Shown: positions 16,953-25,093 of the stretch, piece by piece
Layout of the letters: every line of letters begins with the position of its first letter
Numbering within the stretch: the first letter of the stretch is position 1
Source: Neisseria lactamica NS19
Lineage (GTDB): Bacteria; Pseudomonadota; Gammaproteobacteria; Burkholderiales; Neisseriaceae
DNA length: 33,231 nt
NCBI GenBank assembly: GCA_000193795.2
Contig: AEPI01000078.1
Location: 1-33,231, forward strand
Direction: 5' to 3'
The notes under the pieces: model-generated
Told to the model about the DNA's origin: nothing
Seen by the model: the letters and a program-made list of their open reading frames with translations, nothing else
Database searches by the model: none
Translations under genes and position numbers: made by a program

Positions 16953-18167
16953 TTAATGCGCCGCCCATTCGATCGAGTTCAAATCAATCCCGTCTTTGAA
17001 CATTTCCCACAGCGGCGACAGTTCGCGCAGTTTGCCGATTTTGGATTTAATCAGCTCTGCCGCAAACTGCACTTCTTCTTCAGTGGTCATACGGCCGAAG
17101 GTGATACGCAGGGAAGAGTGTGCCAATTCGTCGTTGCGGCCCAATGCGCGCAGGACGTAGCTTGGTTCGAGCGAGGCGGAGGTACAGGCGGAGCCGCTAG
17201 ATACGGCGAGTTCTTTCACTGCCATAATCAGGCTTTCGCCTTCGACGAAGTTGAAGCTGACGTTCAGGTTGTTCGGGGCGCGGTGTTCGAGGTCGCCGTT
17301 GATGTAGACTTCTTCGATGCTTTCGATGCCTTTGAGGAAGATGTCGCGCAGTTTGCGGTAGTGCGCCATATCTTGTTTGAGTTCTTCTTTGGCGATGCGG
17401 AAGGCTTCGCCCATACCGACGATTTGGTGGGTCGGCAATGTGCCGCTGCGGAAACCGCGTTCGTGGCCGCCGCCGTGCATTTGGGCTTCGAGGCGGACGC
17501 GCGGTTTGCGGCGGACGTACAGCGCGCCTATGCCTTTGGGGCCGTACACTTTGTGCGCGGACATCGAGAGCAGGTCGATTTTGGCGGCTTCGACATCGAC
17601 AGGCACTTTGCCGCAGGCTTGGGCGGCATCGACGTGGAAGACGATTTTGCGTTCGCGGCAGATTTCGCCGATGGCGGGAATGTCTTGCACCACGCCGATT
17701 TCGTTGTTCACCCACATTACGGAAACGAGGATGGTGTCGTCGCGGATGGCGGCTTTGAGTTCTTCCAAATTAATCAAACCGTTTTCTTGAACGCCGAGGT
17801 AGGTTACTTCAAAACCTTGGCGTTCGAGTTCGCGCATTGTATCTAAAACGGCTTTGTGTTCGGTTTTGACGGTGATGAGGTGTTTGCCTTTGGTTTTGTA
17901 GAAGTTTGCCGCGCCTTTGATGGCGAGGTTGTCGGACTCGGTTGCGCCGCTGGTGAAGACGATTTCTTTGGAGTCGGCGTTAATCAGGGCGGCGATGTCG
18001 GCGCGGGCTTTTTCGACGGCTTCTTCTGCTTCCCAGCCGAAAGCGTGGCTGTTGGAGGCGGGGTTGCCGAAGGTTTCGGTCAGATAGGGAATCATTTTTT
18101 CGGCAACGCGTTTGTCAACGGGTGTGGTGGCGGCGTAGTCGAGGTAAACGGGAGTTTTGACGGTCAT
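16953..18167 (-). CDS. iscS: Cysteine desulfurase IscS
   Basis: This PLP enzyme converts L-cysteine to alanine and passes the persulfide sulfur to IscU, tRNA thiolation and other acceptors. The 404 residues equal the E. coli enzyme in length. The PLP-binding Lys206 (SAHKVYGPKG) and the His104 region (KTEHKAVLDT) are present. The mobile-loop active cysteine is in SSGSACTSASLEPSYVLRALG, equivalent to Cys328. The C-terminus SPLWEMFKDGIDLNSIEW matches the IscU-binding end. It lies 28 bp after iscR and shares its IscR-controlled promoter. Confidence 0.98.
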   Translation of the reverse strand: MTVKTPVYLDYAATTPVDKRVAEKMIPYLTETFGNPASNSHAFGWEAEEAVEKARADIAALINADSKEIVFTSGATESDNLAIKGAANFYKTKGKHLITVKTEHKAVLDTMRELERQGFEVTYLGVQENGLINLEELKAAIRDDTILVSVMWVNNEIGVVQDIPAIGEICRERKIVFHVDAAQACGKVPVDVEAAKIDLLSMSAHKVYGPKGIGALYVRRKPRVRLEAQMHGGGHERGFRSGTLPTHQIVGMGEAFRIAKEELKQDMAHYRKLRDIFLKGIESIEEVYINGDLEHRAPNNLNVSFNFVEGESLIMAVKELAVSSGSACTSASLEPSYVLRALGRNDELAHSSLRITFGRMTTEEEVQFAAELIKSKIGKLRELSPLWEMFKDGIDLNSIEWAAH

Positions 18168-18195
18168 GGTTTGCTCTTTCTTTTTCGGGTGTTAT

Positions 18196-18642
18196 TTAAT
18201 GGATGTGTGTAAATTGGACGACGCGGCTGCCGTCGCCGCTGTTTTTCTGTTCGATGATGCTTTGCAGGGTAACGCTGCCGAGGTAGTCGTTGATGGTTTT
18301 GTTTAAATTCTCCCAAAGGTCGTGCGTCAGGCAGGGCGCGCCGTGGTGGCAGTTGGCTTTGCTGCCGCATTGGGTCGCGTCCAGCCGGTCTTCGGCGGCG
18401 GCGATGATTTGGGCGATGTTGATGCGTGCCGCCGGTGCGGCGAGGATGTAGCCGCCGCCGGGCCCGCGCAGGCTTTCAACCAGTCCGGCGCGGCGGAGTT
18501 TGCCGAACAATTGCTCGAGATAGGAGAGGGATATGTTTTGGCGTTCGCTGATGGCACTGAGTTTGACGGCGCCGGTTTGCGCGTTCATCGCCAAATCCAG
18601 CATAGCGGTAACGGCGAAACGTCCTTTGGTGGTCAGTCTCAT
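18196..18642 (-). CDS. iscR: Iron-sulfur cluster regulator IscR
   Basis: An Rrf2-family repressor that senses cluster supply by carrying a [2Fe-2S] cluster; the holo form represses its own isc operon. The 148-residue form starting MRLTTKGRFAVTAMLDLA is chosen because it begins the family's conserved N-terminus; a 23-residue upstream extension has no similarity. The winged helix spans 1-75 (ISLSYLEQLFGKLRRAGLV, GPGGGY wing). Cluster ligands Cys92, Cys98, Cys104 and His107 (CGSKANC, PCLTH) sit at exactly the E. coli positions. A near-consensus operator overlaps its promoter 41-73 bp upstream, so autoregulation is likely. Confidence 0.97.
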   Translation of the reverse strand: MRLTTKGRFAVTAMLDLAMNAQTGAVKLSAISERQNISLSYLEQLFGKLRRAGLVESLRGPGGGYILAAPAARINIAQIIAAAEDRLDATQCGSKANCHHGAPCLTHDLWENLNKTINDYLGSVTLQSIIEQKNSGDGSRVVQFTHIH

Positions 18643-18682
18643 GGTGGTGGTTGCCCGTGTCGGCTTTTTTATAGTGGGCGGA

Positions 18683-18715
18683 ATTGTCCAATATCTGAGT
18701 GTTTCAGTCAAGTAT
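18683..18715 (-). promoter_or_regulatory. isc operon promoter overlapped by an IscR type-1 operator
   Basis: On the minus strand, 18715 down to 18691 reads ATACTTGACTGAAAC followed by ACTCAGATAT. By my count it agrees at 23 of 25 positions with the E. coli type-1 IscR consensus (ATASYYGACTRWWWYAGTCRRSTAT). The -35 TTGACT (18711-18706) is embedded in it, and a GACAAT -10 (18688-18683) follows after 17 bp. Binding of holo-IscR would block the promoter. Confidence 0.8.
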
Positions 18716-18858
18716 GCGGAAGAATTGTGTGATTGGCTGTTTAAATCGGCAGATTGATTGATTTTTAATATTTTGATTTTAATTTGTTATTTTTGAATTT
18801 TAAACCTTGTGCCGCTTGAGTTGGGAGCAGCGGCGGGTGCGGCAAATGTTGAAATGAT

Positions 18859-18887
18859 TTGCCTTGTAATCAATATTGATATACATT
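18859..18887 (+). promoter_or_regulatory. Putative lldD promoter with a palindrome in its spacer
   Basis: TTGCCT (18859-18864), 17 bp and TACATT (18882-18887) form a moderate promoter. A perfect 12-bp palindrome ATCAATATTGAT (18869-18880) fills the spacer, where a regulator could act. AT-rich sequence from about 18755 to 18810 lies upstream. The rest of the iscR-lldD gap holds no gene. Confidence 0.45.
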
Positions 18888-18930
18888 ATCGATTTCATAT
18901 AAAGTTATTCAGGTATTCAGGGGGCGACAA

Positions 18931-20103
18931 ATGAAACGTGATTTGAGCAAAATAACCTGTATCGAAGACTTGCGCCGCGTTGCCAAACGCAAAATGCCGC
19001 GCATGTTTTACGATTACATCGATTCGGGTTCGTGGACGGAAACGACCTATCGTGAAAATACTTCGGATTTCAAAGACATCCGCTTCCGACAAAAAGTGTT
19101 GGTCAATATGGAGGGACGCAGCCTCGAAACCAAAATGATCGGTCAGGATGTGAAAATGCCGGTGGCGATTGCGCCGACGGGCTTTACCGGTATGGCACAC
19201 GCCGACGGCGAAATCTTGGCGGCGCGGGCGGCGGAGAAGTTCGGCATTCCGTTTACGCTGTCCACGATGTCTATTTGTTCGATTGAAGACGTTGCCGAGA
19301 ATACGTCTGCGCCGTTTTGGTTTCAGCTTTATGTGATGCGCGACCGCGAGTTTATGGAAAACCTGATTAAGCGCGCGAAGGATGCCAAATGTTCGGCGTT
19401 GGTGCTGACTGCCGATTTGCAGGTTTTGGGGCAACGCCACAAAGACATTAAAAACGGACTGTCCGCACCGCCGAAACCGACCATTGCCAATTTAATCAAT
19501 TTGGCGACCAAACCGGAATGGTGTATGAAAATGCTGAACACGCAACGCCGTACCTTCCGCAATATTGTCGGACACGCAAAAGATGTGGGCGATTTGTCTT
19601 CACTTTCTTCTTGGACGGCGGAACAGTTCGACCCGCGCTTAAGCTGGGACGATGTGGCGCGGATTAAAGATTTGTGGGGCGGCAAGCTGATTATCAAAGG
19701 CATTATGGAAGCCGAAGACGCGGGAAAGGCGGCGAAAAGCGGCGCGGACGCATTGATTGTTTCCAACCACGGCGGCCGCCAGCTCGACGATACCGTGTCT
19801 GCCATCAAGGCATTGCCCGATATTGTTTCCGCAGTCGGCAGCGACATCGAGGTTTGGATGGACAGCGGCATCCGCAGCGGTCAGGATATTTTGAAGGCGT
19901 GGGCTTTGGGTGCGAAAGGCACAATGATCGGACGTGCGTTCCTGTACGGCTTGGGCGCATACGGTGAAGAGGGCGTAACCCGTGCGCTGGAAATTCTGTA
20001 TAAGGAAATGGATGTGTCGATGGCGTTTACGGGACACCGCGATATTCAAGATGTCGATGCCTCGATTTTAAGGGGTAAAGATTGGGGTAGGGAAATAGTT
20101 TAG
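18931..20103 (+). CDS. lldD: FMN-dependent L-lactate dehydrogenase (respiratory)
   Basis: Oxidises L-lactate to pyruvate and passes electrons to the quinone pool at the inner face of the membrane, letting the organism use host lactate. The 390-residue protein has the alpha-hydroxyacid oxidase TIM barrel. It shows the FMN-binding region PVAIAPTGFTGMAHADGE (77-94), Lys256 (LIIKGI), the catalytic His280 and Arg283 in SNHGGRQLD, and the DSGIRSGQD phosphate loop. A GGGGG ribosome binding site lies about 7 bp before the ATG. It is divergent from iscR and stands alone, ending at an uptake-sequence terminator shared with truB. Confidence 0.96.
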   Translation: MKRDLSKITCIEDLRRVAKRKMPRMFYDYIDSGSWTETTYRENTSDFKDIRFRQKVLVNMEGRSLETKMIGQDVKMPVAIAPTGFTGMAHADGEILAARAAEKFGIPFTLSTMSICSIEDVAENTSAPFWFQLYVMRDREFMENLIKRAKDAKCSALVLTADLQVLGQRHKDIKNGLSAPPKPTIANLINLATKPEWCMKMLNTQRRTFRNIVGHAKDVGDLSSLSSWTAEQFDPRLSWDDVARIKDLWGGKLIIKGIMEAEDAGKAAKSGADALIVSNHGGRQLDDTVSAIKALPDIVSAVGSDIEVWMDSGIRSGQDILKAWALGAKGTMIGRAFLYGLGAYGEEGVTRALEILYKEMDVSMAFTGHRDIQDVDASILRGKDWGREIV

Positions 20104-20118
20104 ATACTGAAAAATACG

Positions 20119-20149
20119 ATGCCGTCTGAACACAGGGTTCGGACGGCAT
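20119..20149. terminator. Uptake-sequence hairpin between lldD and truB
   Basis: ATGCCGTCTGAA (20119-20130) pairs with the variant TTCGGACGGCAT (20138-20149). It stands between convergent genes and precedes a T-run at 20153-20157. Confidence 0.8.
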
Positions 20150-20167
20150 TATATTTTTAATCGCCGC

Positions 20168-21088
20168 TCAGCCTACGGATACCGCCGTATTCATCAGGCG
20201 CAAGGCTTTCAGACGGCATATTTCCTTTTGATATTCTGTCAGGCCGACAAAGCGGCCGTTTTTCGTGTAAACGCGTACCGGCGTGCCGGAAGGCAGGTCT
20301 TCCTCGAAACGCGGGCGTTGTCCGCAGCGGAGCATATGGACGGCATAATCGTTTAAAACGGTTTGGGGAAAGTGGGAAACCAATACGTCGCAGGGCAGCA
20401 GCAGGCCGTCGCGTTCTGTTTCGTCCAAGTTTGCCAAGGTTTCGAGCGTGTGGCTTTGGGCGATGGTAAAGCCGGCGGTTTCGGTGCGGCGCAGGGCGGT
20501 CAGGTGGGCGAATGTGCCGATGTGTTTGGCGATGTCTTCGCTGAGGGTGCGGATGTAGGTGCCTTTGCTGCAACGTACGTTTATCACGGCTTTGGGCGCG
20601 TCAAACTCAGCAATATCGATGGCGTAAACGGTAATATCGCGCGCTTTGCGTTCGATGACGATGCCTTTGCGCGCGTATTCGTACAGCGGTTTGCCTTCGT
20701 GTTTGAGGGCGGAAAACATCGGCGGCACTTGGCGGATGTCGCCCGTCAGGGCTTGGCATGCCGTCTGAAATTCGGCTAAGGAAATATCGGCGCGTGCGGT
20801 GGCGATGATTTCGCCTTCGGCATCGCCGGTGCTGCTGGCTTCGCCGAGTTTCAGCGTGGCGGTGTAGGCTTTGTTGGCATCAATCAGATATTGGGCGAAC
20901 TTGGCCGCTTCGCCGAAGCAGACGGGCAAAAGTCCGGTCGCCAAAGGATCGAGCACGCCGGTATGTCCGGCTTTTTCGGCATGAAACAAACGCCGCGCTT
21001 TTTGCAGCGCGGTGTTGCTGGAAAGGCCTTCGGGTTTGTCGAGAAGAAGAACGCCGTTGACCGGGCGTTTGGCGGGTTTATTGGTCAT
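20168..21088 (-). CDS. truB: tRNA pseudouridine-55 synthase TruB
   Basis: Converts uridine 55 of the T-loop of tRNAs to pseudouridine and helps tRNA folding. The 306 residues fit the bacterial family. The catalytic Asp47 lies in AGHTGVLDPLATGLLP, preceded by the GVLLLDKPEGLSSN motif. The middle CSKGTYIRTLSEDIA and the short C-terminal RNA-binding extension (GTPVRVYTKNGRFVGL) are present. Two uptake sequences lie inside the coding region (20208-20219 and 20758-20769). In many bacteria truB directly follows rbfA; here a 174-residue hypothetical gene lies between them. Confidence 0.97.
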   Translation of the reverse strand: MTNKPAKRPVNGVLLLDKPEGLSSNTALQKARRLFHAEKAGHTGVLDPLATGLLPVCFGEAAKFAQYLIDANKAYTATLKLGEASSTGDAEGEIIATARADISLAEFQTACQALTGDIRQVPPMFSALKHEGKPLYEYARKGIVIERKARDITVYAIDIAEFDAPKAVINVRCSKGTYIRTLSEDIAKHIGTFAHLTALRRTETAGFTIAQSHTLETLANLDETERDGLLLPCDVLVSHFPQTVLNDYAVHMLRCGQRPRFEEDLPSGTPVRVYTKNGRFVGLTEYQKEICRLKALRLMNTAVSVG

Positions 21089-21145
21089 ATTAATTAGGGA
21101 ATATTAATGTTCAGACCGTCTGAAAGGGTTCGGACGGCCTGCGTG

Positions 21146-21670
21146 TTAGCTTAATTCTTCATTCAATAATTCACGAACAGAGTGTTTTTCATCAATTAGA
21201 TTAATGCTGATTGCATCAAAGCCATTTCGTTTTAATGAGTCAAAACTAATGACGCGACCATCAATTAAGGGAACTTGTCCTTCAGAATTGACGAAATCTT
21301 CATATTCATCTTCATAGTCTATATTGTAATAAAGATGAATCAGAACTCGGTAAGTATACTCATCCAAATCAGTTAATGTTCTGTTTTGCTTTTGATTTGG
21401 GCTATATTTGTTGCAAAACATAGCGTTATAGCCATGTTCCGCGCCATCAAACAATACGATTTCATCGCCGCTTACAGCTTCTACCGCCACAATTTTTACC
21501 GGAGTCTTATCAGTATCGGTAATCAATCCATCAAAAGGCTCTCCATAGTAACGGATGTGGAAAGTATCTCTACCTTGGCAGGATAATGAAAAGCAACGAT
21601 GCCCGCCTTCAATTTGCAGGCCATCACTATGTACATAGGCGGCTAAATGTTCGGGAATCAGATTGTTCAT
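21146..21670 (-). CDS. Hypothetical protein (174 aa) inserted between rbfA and truB
   Basis: I do not recognise this protein. The start MNNLIPEHLAAYVHSDGLQ at 21670 lies 10 bp after the rbfA stop; an in-frame ATG at 21691 would overlap rbfA. It is acidic and probably soluble, with no signal peptide or membrane segment. Notable stretches are HRCFSLSCQGRDTFHIRYYG, a tyrosine- and acid-rich middle (YRVLIHLYYNIDYEDEYEDF) and a C-terminal VRELLNEELS. It is more AT-rich than its neighbours and contains no uptake sequence, which suggests later acquisition. Small acidic proteins of this kind are often immunity proteins, but nothing here proves that. Confidence 0.7.
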   Translation of the reverse strand: MNNLIPEHLAAYVHSDGLQIEGGHRCFSLSCQGRDTFHIRYYGEPFDGLITDTDKTPVKIVAVEAVSGDEIVLFDGAEHGYNAMFCNKYSPNQKQNRTLTDLDEYTYRVLIHLYYNIDYEDEYEDFVNSEGQVPLIDGRVISFDSLKRNGFDAISINLIDEKHSVRELLNEELS

Positions 21671-21680
21671 TCTAGCAGTA

Positions 21681-22052
21681 TCAGTCTTCAACCGGTTTTT
21701 CCGCCGCTACTTGATCGATAAGGGCGGACAGGTTCAAACCGCGTTCCAACGATTCGTCGTATTTGAAATGGAGTTCGGGGATTTTGAACAGCTTGATGCG
21801 TTTGGCCAATTCGCTGCGGAGGTGTCCGCGTGCGTGTTCCAGCACTTCTTCCGTAATTTCGCGCGCATCTTGGTTCAAAACGGTGTAGAACACGGTGGCG
21901 TGGCTGTAATCGCGGGTAACTTCGACTTCGTTGACGGTAATGAAGCCGACGCGCGGGTCTTTCAGTCCGGTACGGACGAGTTCGGCAAGCTCGCGCATGA
22001 TTTGTTCTTTGACACGGTCTTGGCGGGCATAGCCGCGTTGGGGTTTTCTCAT
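21681..22052 (-). CDS. rbfA: Ribosome-binding factor A
   Basis: Binds the 30S subunit during late assembly, near the 5' end of 16S rRNA, and is needed for its maturation, especially in the cold. The start MRKPQRGYARQDRVKEQI is the family start; the upstream 18-residue extension is rejected. The 123 residues form a single KH-like domain with VTRDYSHATVFYTV, LRSELAKRIKLFKIPELHFKYDESLERG (split conserved blocks), typical of RbfA. It is first in the rbfA-hypothetical-truB group, divergent from clpX, with a TATAAT box about 63 bp upstream. Confidence 0.95.
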   Translation of the reverse strand: MRKPQRGYARQDRVKEQIMRELAELVRTGLKDPRVGFITVNEVEVTRDYSHATVFYTVLNQDAREITEEVLEHARGHLRSELAKRIKLFKIPELHFKYDESLERGLNLSALIDQVAAEKPVED

Positions 22053-22114
22053 AAATATCCTCAGATCTGGTTTCAGACGGCATTTCTGCCGCCGGAGCGG
22101 TTGCAAAGGGGCGT

Positions 22115-22120
22115 ATTATA
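22115..22120 (-). promoter_or_regulatory. -10 box of rbfA
   Basis: A perfect TATAAT on the minus strand at 22120-22115. No strong -35 is seen at the expected distance. An uptake sequence (22072-22083) lies in the leader. Confidence 0.5.
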
Positions 22121-22150
22121 GCCGAATCGGCGGGATTTTAAGGTAATACA

Positions 22151-22179
22151 TTGATAAGCACGGATATAGTTATTATACT
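22151..22179 (+). promoter_or_regulatory. Sigma-70 promoter of clpX
   Basis: TTGATA (22151-22156), 17 bp, TATACT (22174-22179), followed by a leader of about 50 bases to the clpX start. Confidence 0.75.
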
Positions 22180-22234
22180 TGGCAACCCGAACGGCGCGTG
22201 CCGTTTCTGCAACGCACACATTGTAAAGAAAGCT

Positions 22235-23479
22235 ATGTCCAACGAAAACCGTACCTGTTCCTTTTGCGGAAAATCCAAACAACACGTCAAACATTTGATT
22301 GAGGGCGAAAACGCCTTTATCTGCGACGAATGCGTCTCAAATTGTATTGAAATATTGTATGAAGACGGAAATGACGGCACGCCTCCGGAAAGTGCCGGAG
22401 GGGAGCCGGAAGAATCCGGCAAACTGCCCACGCCCGCCGAAATCGTCGCCAACCTCAACGACCACGTTATCGGTCAGGAACAAGCCAAGAAAGCCTTGGC
22501 GGTGTCGGTGTACAACCATTACAAACGCCTGCGCCATCCGAAAGCCGGCGATGATGTCGAATTGTCGAAATCCAACATCCTGCTTATCGGCCCGACCGGA
22601 TCGGGTAAAACCCTGCTGGCGCAATCTTTGGCGCGCAAACTGGATGTGCCGTTCGTGATGGCGGATGCCACAACTTTGACCGAAGCCGGTTATGTCGGTG
22701 AAGACGTCGAGCAAATCATTACCAAGCTTTTGGGCAAATGCGATTTCGATGTTGAAAAAGCCCAGCGCGGCATCGTCTATATCGACGAAATCGATAAAAT
22801 TTCACGCAAAAGCGACAACCCGTCGATTACCCGCGACGTATCCGGCGAAGGCGTGCAACAAGCCTTGCTGAAACTGATTGAAGGTACGGTGGCCAGCGTT
22901 CCGCCCCAAGGCGGCCGCAAGCATCCGAATCAGGAATTTATCAACGTCGATACCACCAACATCCTGTTTATCTGCGGCGGGGCGTTTGCAGGCTTGGAAA
23001 AAGTAATCCGCCAGCGCACGGAGAAAGGCGGTATCGGTTTCGGCGCGTCCGTTCACAGCAAAGACGAAGATGCCGACGTTACCAAGCTGTTCGGTATGGT
23101 CGAACCGGAAGATTTGATTAAATTCGGTCTGATTCCGGAATTAATCGGACGTTTGCCCGTGATTGCAACTTTAGAAGAATTAGACGAAGACGCGCTGATT
23201 AATATTTTAACCGAACCGAAAAACGCTTTGGTCAAGCAGTATCAAGCTTTGTTCGGTATGGAAAATGTCGGGTTGGAATTTGAAGAAGGCGCATTGCGTT
23301 CCATCGCGCGTCAGGCGATGGAGCGTAAAACCGGCGCGCGCGGACTGCGTTCCATCGTCGAACGCTGCCTGCTCGATACGATGTACCGCCTGCCCGATTT
23401 GCAAGGCTTGAAAAAAGTGGTGGTCGGCAAGGAGGTTATCGAAAAGGGCGAAGAACCGGAATTGGTGTTCGAGTCCTGA
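22235..23479 (+). CDS. clpX: ClpXP protease ATPase subunit ClpX
   Basis: AAA+ unfoldase that recognises tagged proteins, including ssrA-tagged ones, and threads them into ClpP. The start MSNENRTCSFCGKS at 22235 gives 414 residues, the usual length; in-frame codons upstream lack family similarity. The zinc-binding domain has Cys8, Cys11, Cys30 and Cys33. Walker A GPTGSGKT is at 119-126, the pore loop GYVGED near 151, Walker B IVYIDEIDKI, and the ClpP-contact IGF loop is in KGGIGFGAS. clpP is not adjacent in this window. The gene is monocistronic, with its own promoter and a strong terminator. Confidence 0.98.
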   Translation: MSNENRTCSFCGKSKQHVKHLIEGENAFICDECVSNCIEILYEDGNDGTPPESAGGEPEESGKLPTPAEIVANLNDHVIGQEQAKKALAVSVYNHYKRLRHPKAGDDVELSKSNILLIGPTGSGKTLLAQSLARKLDVPFVMADATTLTEAGYVGEDVEQIITKLLGKCDFDVEKAQRGIVYIDEIDKISRKSDNPSITRDVSGEGVQQALLKLIEGTVASVPPQGGRKHPNQEFINVDTTNILFICGGAFAGLEKVIRQRTEKGGIGFGASVHSKDEDADVTKLFGMVEPEDLIKFGLIPELIGRLPVIATLEELDEDALINILTEPKNALVKQYQALFGMENVGLEFEEGALRSIARQAMERKTGARGLRSIVERCLLDTMYRLPDLQGLKKVVVGKEVIEKGEEPELVFES

Positions 23480-23487
23480 TGGCAAAC

Positions 23488-23532
23488 AAAACCGCTTCGG
23501 AACACCGAACCACGTTTCCGAAGCGGTTTTTT
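23488..23532 (+). terminator. Rho-independent terminator of clpX
   Basis: A 15-bp perfect stem AAAACCGCTTCGGAA (23488-23502) with TTCCGAAGCGGTTTT (23516-23530) is followed by further T residues. Confidence 0.92.
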
Positions 23533-23539
23533 GTTTCTG

Positions 23540-23571
23540 ATGCCGTCTGAACATTGGTTTTCAGACGGCAT
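23540..23571 (-). terminator. Uptake-sequence hairpin, terminator of argD
   Basis: ATGCCGTCTGAA (23540-23551) pairs with TTCAGACGGCAT (23560-23571), 8 bp beyond the argD stop. Confidence 0.8.
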
Positions 23572-23578
23572 TTGAGTT

Positions 23579-24775
23579 TTACGGATTGTCTGATGTTGCG
23601 GTAAATTTTGTCAGCGCGTTTCCCAGACGCGCCAAACCTTCCGCCATATCCTCATCGTTCAACAGCAGCGAAGGCGCAAAACGCAATACGTCCGTCCCCG
23701 CAACCAAAATCATCACGCCGTGTTTCAACGCGGCGGCGGCGATTTCGGATGCGCGTCCGCGATAAGGCGCGTCTAATACGCAGCCGAGCAGCAGCCCCAT
23801 CCCGCGAACCTGTGGGAACAAGCCCGTTTTCCTGCCCAAATCCAGCAATGCCGTCTGAAGTTTCTGTCCCTGCCTGCGGACGTTGTGCAAGGTTTCCGGC
23901 GCATTGATGATGTCGAAGGCGCGGCTGCCGACCGCACACGCCATCGGATTGCCGCCGAAAGTCGAGCCGTGCGTACCCGGTTGGAAGGCGGCGGCAACTT
24001 CTTCCTTCGCCAGCATCGCGCCGATCGGAAAGCCGCAGCCCAATGCCTTTGCCGAACTCAAAATATCGGGAACGACGCCGTAATGTTCATAGGCAAACAG
24101 CCTGCCGGTATGCCCCATCCCGGTTTGAACTTCGTCCAAAATCAACAATGCATTGTGCCGGTCGCACAGACGGCGCGCGGTTTGCAGATATTCCGCAGTG
24201 GCGGGCAGGATGCCGCTTTCGCCCTGTATCGGCTCGATGATGACCGCGCAGGTCTGTTCGCCGACGGCAGCTTCCAGAGCGGCAATATCGTTGAACGGAA
24301 CGTGCGTAATGCCTTGCGGCAGCGGTGCATAATCTTTGCTGTATTTCGGCTGGCCGCCGACGGATACGGTAAACAGCGTGCGTCCGTGGAAACTGTTGAT
24401 ACAGGCGACGATTTCGCTTTTGCTTCCGCCGAAACGGTCTCGCGCATATTTCCTCGCCAGCTTCAACGCCGCCTCATTCGCTTCCGCACCTGAGTTGCAG
24501 AAAAAAACCTTGTCGGCAAAGCTGTTTGCAACCAATTTTTGCGCCAATTCCTGTGCCGGCCGCGTCGTATAGATATTGGAAATGTGCCACAACTTGTGCA
24601 TCTGCGCGTTTAAGGCATCGACAAGGGCAGGGTGGCAGTGTCCCAGCGCGTTAACGGCGATACCGCCTGAAAAATCAATATATTCACGCCCTTCCGTATC
24701 CCAAACGCGGTTGCCTGAAGCGCGTTCGGGAATCATCGGGGCAAAGGCGAAATTGGGGGTCAGATAGTTTTGCAT
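23579..24775 (-). CDS. argD: Acetylornithine / succinyldiaminopimelate aminotransferase
   Basis: PLP-dependent class III aminotransferase acting in arginine (and usually lysine) biosynthesis: N-acetylornithine plus 2-oxoglutarate to N-acetylglutamate semialdehyde plus glutamate. The 398 residues fit. The phosphate-binding NSGAEANEAALKLAR is near 94-108, Asp214 in LILDEVQTGMGHTG, and the PLP lysine Lys243 in SSAKALGCGFPIGA. THGSTFGGNPMACA follows. The start MQNYLTPNFAFAP has AGGAG upstream. An uptake sequence lies within the gene (23848-23859). No other arg genes are adjacent. Confidence 0.95.
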   Translation of the reverse strand: MQNYLTPNFAFAPMIPERASGNRVWDTEGREYIDFSGGIAVNALGHCHPALVDALNAQMHKLWHISNIYTTRPAQELAQKLVANSFADKVFFCNSGAEANEAALKLARKYARDRFGGSKSEIVACINSFHGRTLFTVSVGGQPKYSKDYAPLPQGITHVPFNDIAALEAAVGEQTCAVIIEPIQGESGILPATAEYLQTARRLCDRHNALLILDEVQTGMGHTGRLFAYEHYGVVPDILSSAKALGCGFPIGAMLAKEEVAAAFQPGTHGSTFGGNPMACAVGSRAFDIINAPETLHNVRRQGQKLQTALLDLGRKTGLFPQVRGMGLLLGCVLDAPYRGRASEIAAAALKHGVMILVAGTDVLRFAPSLLLNDEDMAEGLARLGNALTKFTATSDNP

Positions 24776-24804
24776 GATTGCTCCTGATTGTGGTTTTGCT
24801 CGGG

Positions 24805-24833
24805 ATTATGCACCGTTTTTCAGGGCGGATAAA
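24805..24833 (-). promoter_or_regulatory. Putative argD promoter
   Basis: On the minus strand TTTATC (24833-24828), 17 bp and CATAAT (24810-24805) lie 30 bp before the argD start. Confidence 0.5.
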
Positions 24834-24926
24834 GGGAAATTGCCGACAATATCGGGCAGCGGTAAAAATAAACCGAAATATTTTCAACCGGATAGATAAA
24901 AAATCAAAAAAATTTCGATAAAATGC

Positions 24927-24956
24927 TTGAGGCGCGGCGGCGTTTTGATTTAGACT
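24927..24956 (+). promoter_or_regulatory. Possible promoter for the leader ORF
   Basis: TTGAGG (24927-24932), 18 bp and TAGACT (24951-24956) would start RNA about 30 bp before the leader ORF. The match is moderate. Confidence 0.35.
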
Positions 24957-24992
24957 CTCGTCCATATTTTTATCTTCAGACGGCATTTCGTT

Positions 24993-25070
24993 ATGCAAGG
25001 CAAAACGTTTACAACCGCTTACTGCTATTGGTACCACACAGACGTGCGGTACTTTTTTGCGCTTGCTTGA
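24993..25070 (+). CDS. Putative aromatic-rich leader peptide (25 aa), possible attenuator
   Basis: A short frame begins MQGKTFTTA and continues YCYWYHTDVRYFFALA before TGA. Eight of 25 residues are aromatic (Phe6, Tyr10, Tyr12, Trp13, Tyr14, Tyr20, Phe21, Phe22). The frame contains a hairpin (GTACCACAC with GTGCGGTAC, about 25031-25051) and its stop is 23 bases before a Rho-independent terminator. That layout is what transcription attenuators of aromatic amino-acid genes show (compare E. coli pheL and pheM). Against it: no Shine-Dalgarno is evident, as an uptake sequence (24975-24986) sits there. The gene downstream is not a recognised aromatic pathway gene. Translation is unproven. Confidence 0.4.
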   Translation: MQGKTFTTAYCYWYHTDVRYFFALA

Positions 25071-25093
25071 AATCCATCCCATACGCAAAACAG

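Noticed and set aside
18869..18880. FNR box upstream of lldD
   Set aside because: The palindrome is ATCAATATTGAT, not TTGAT-N4-ATCAA; the half-sites are in the wrong orientation.
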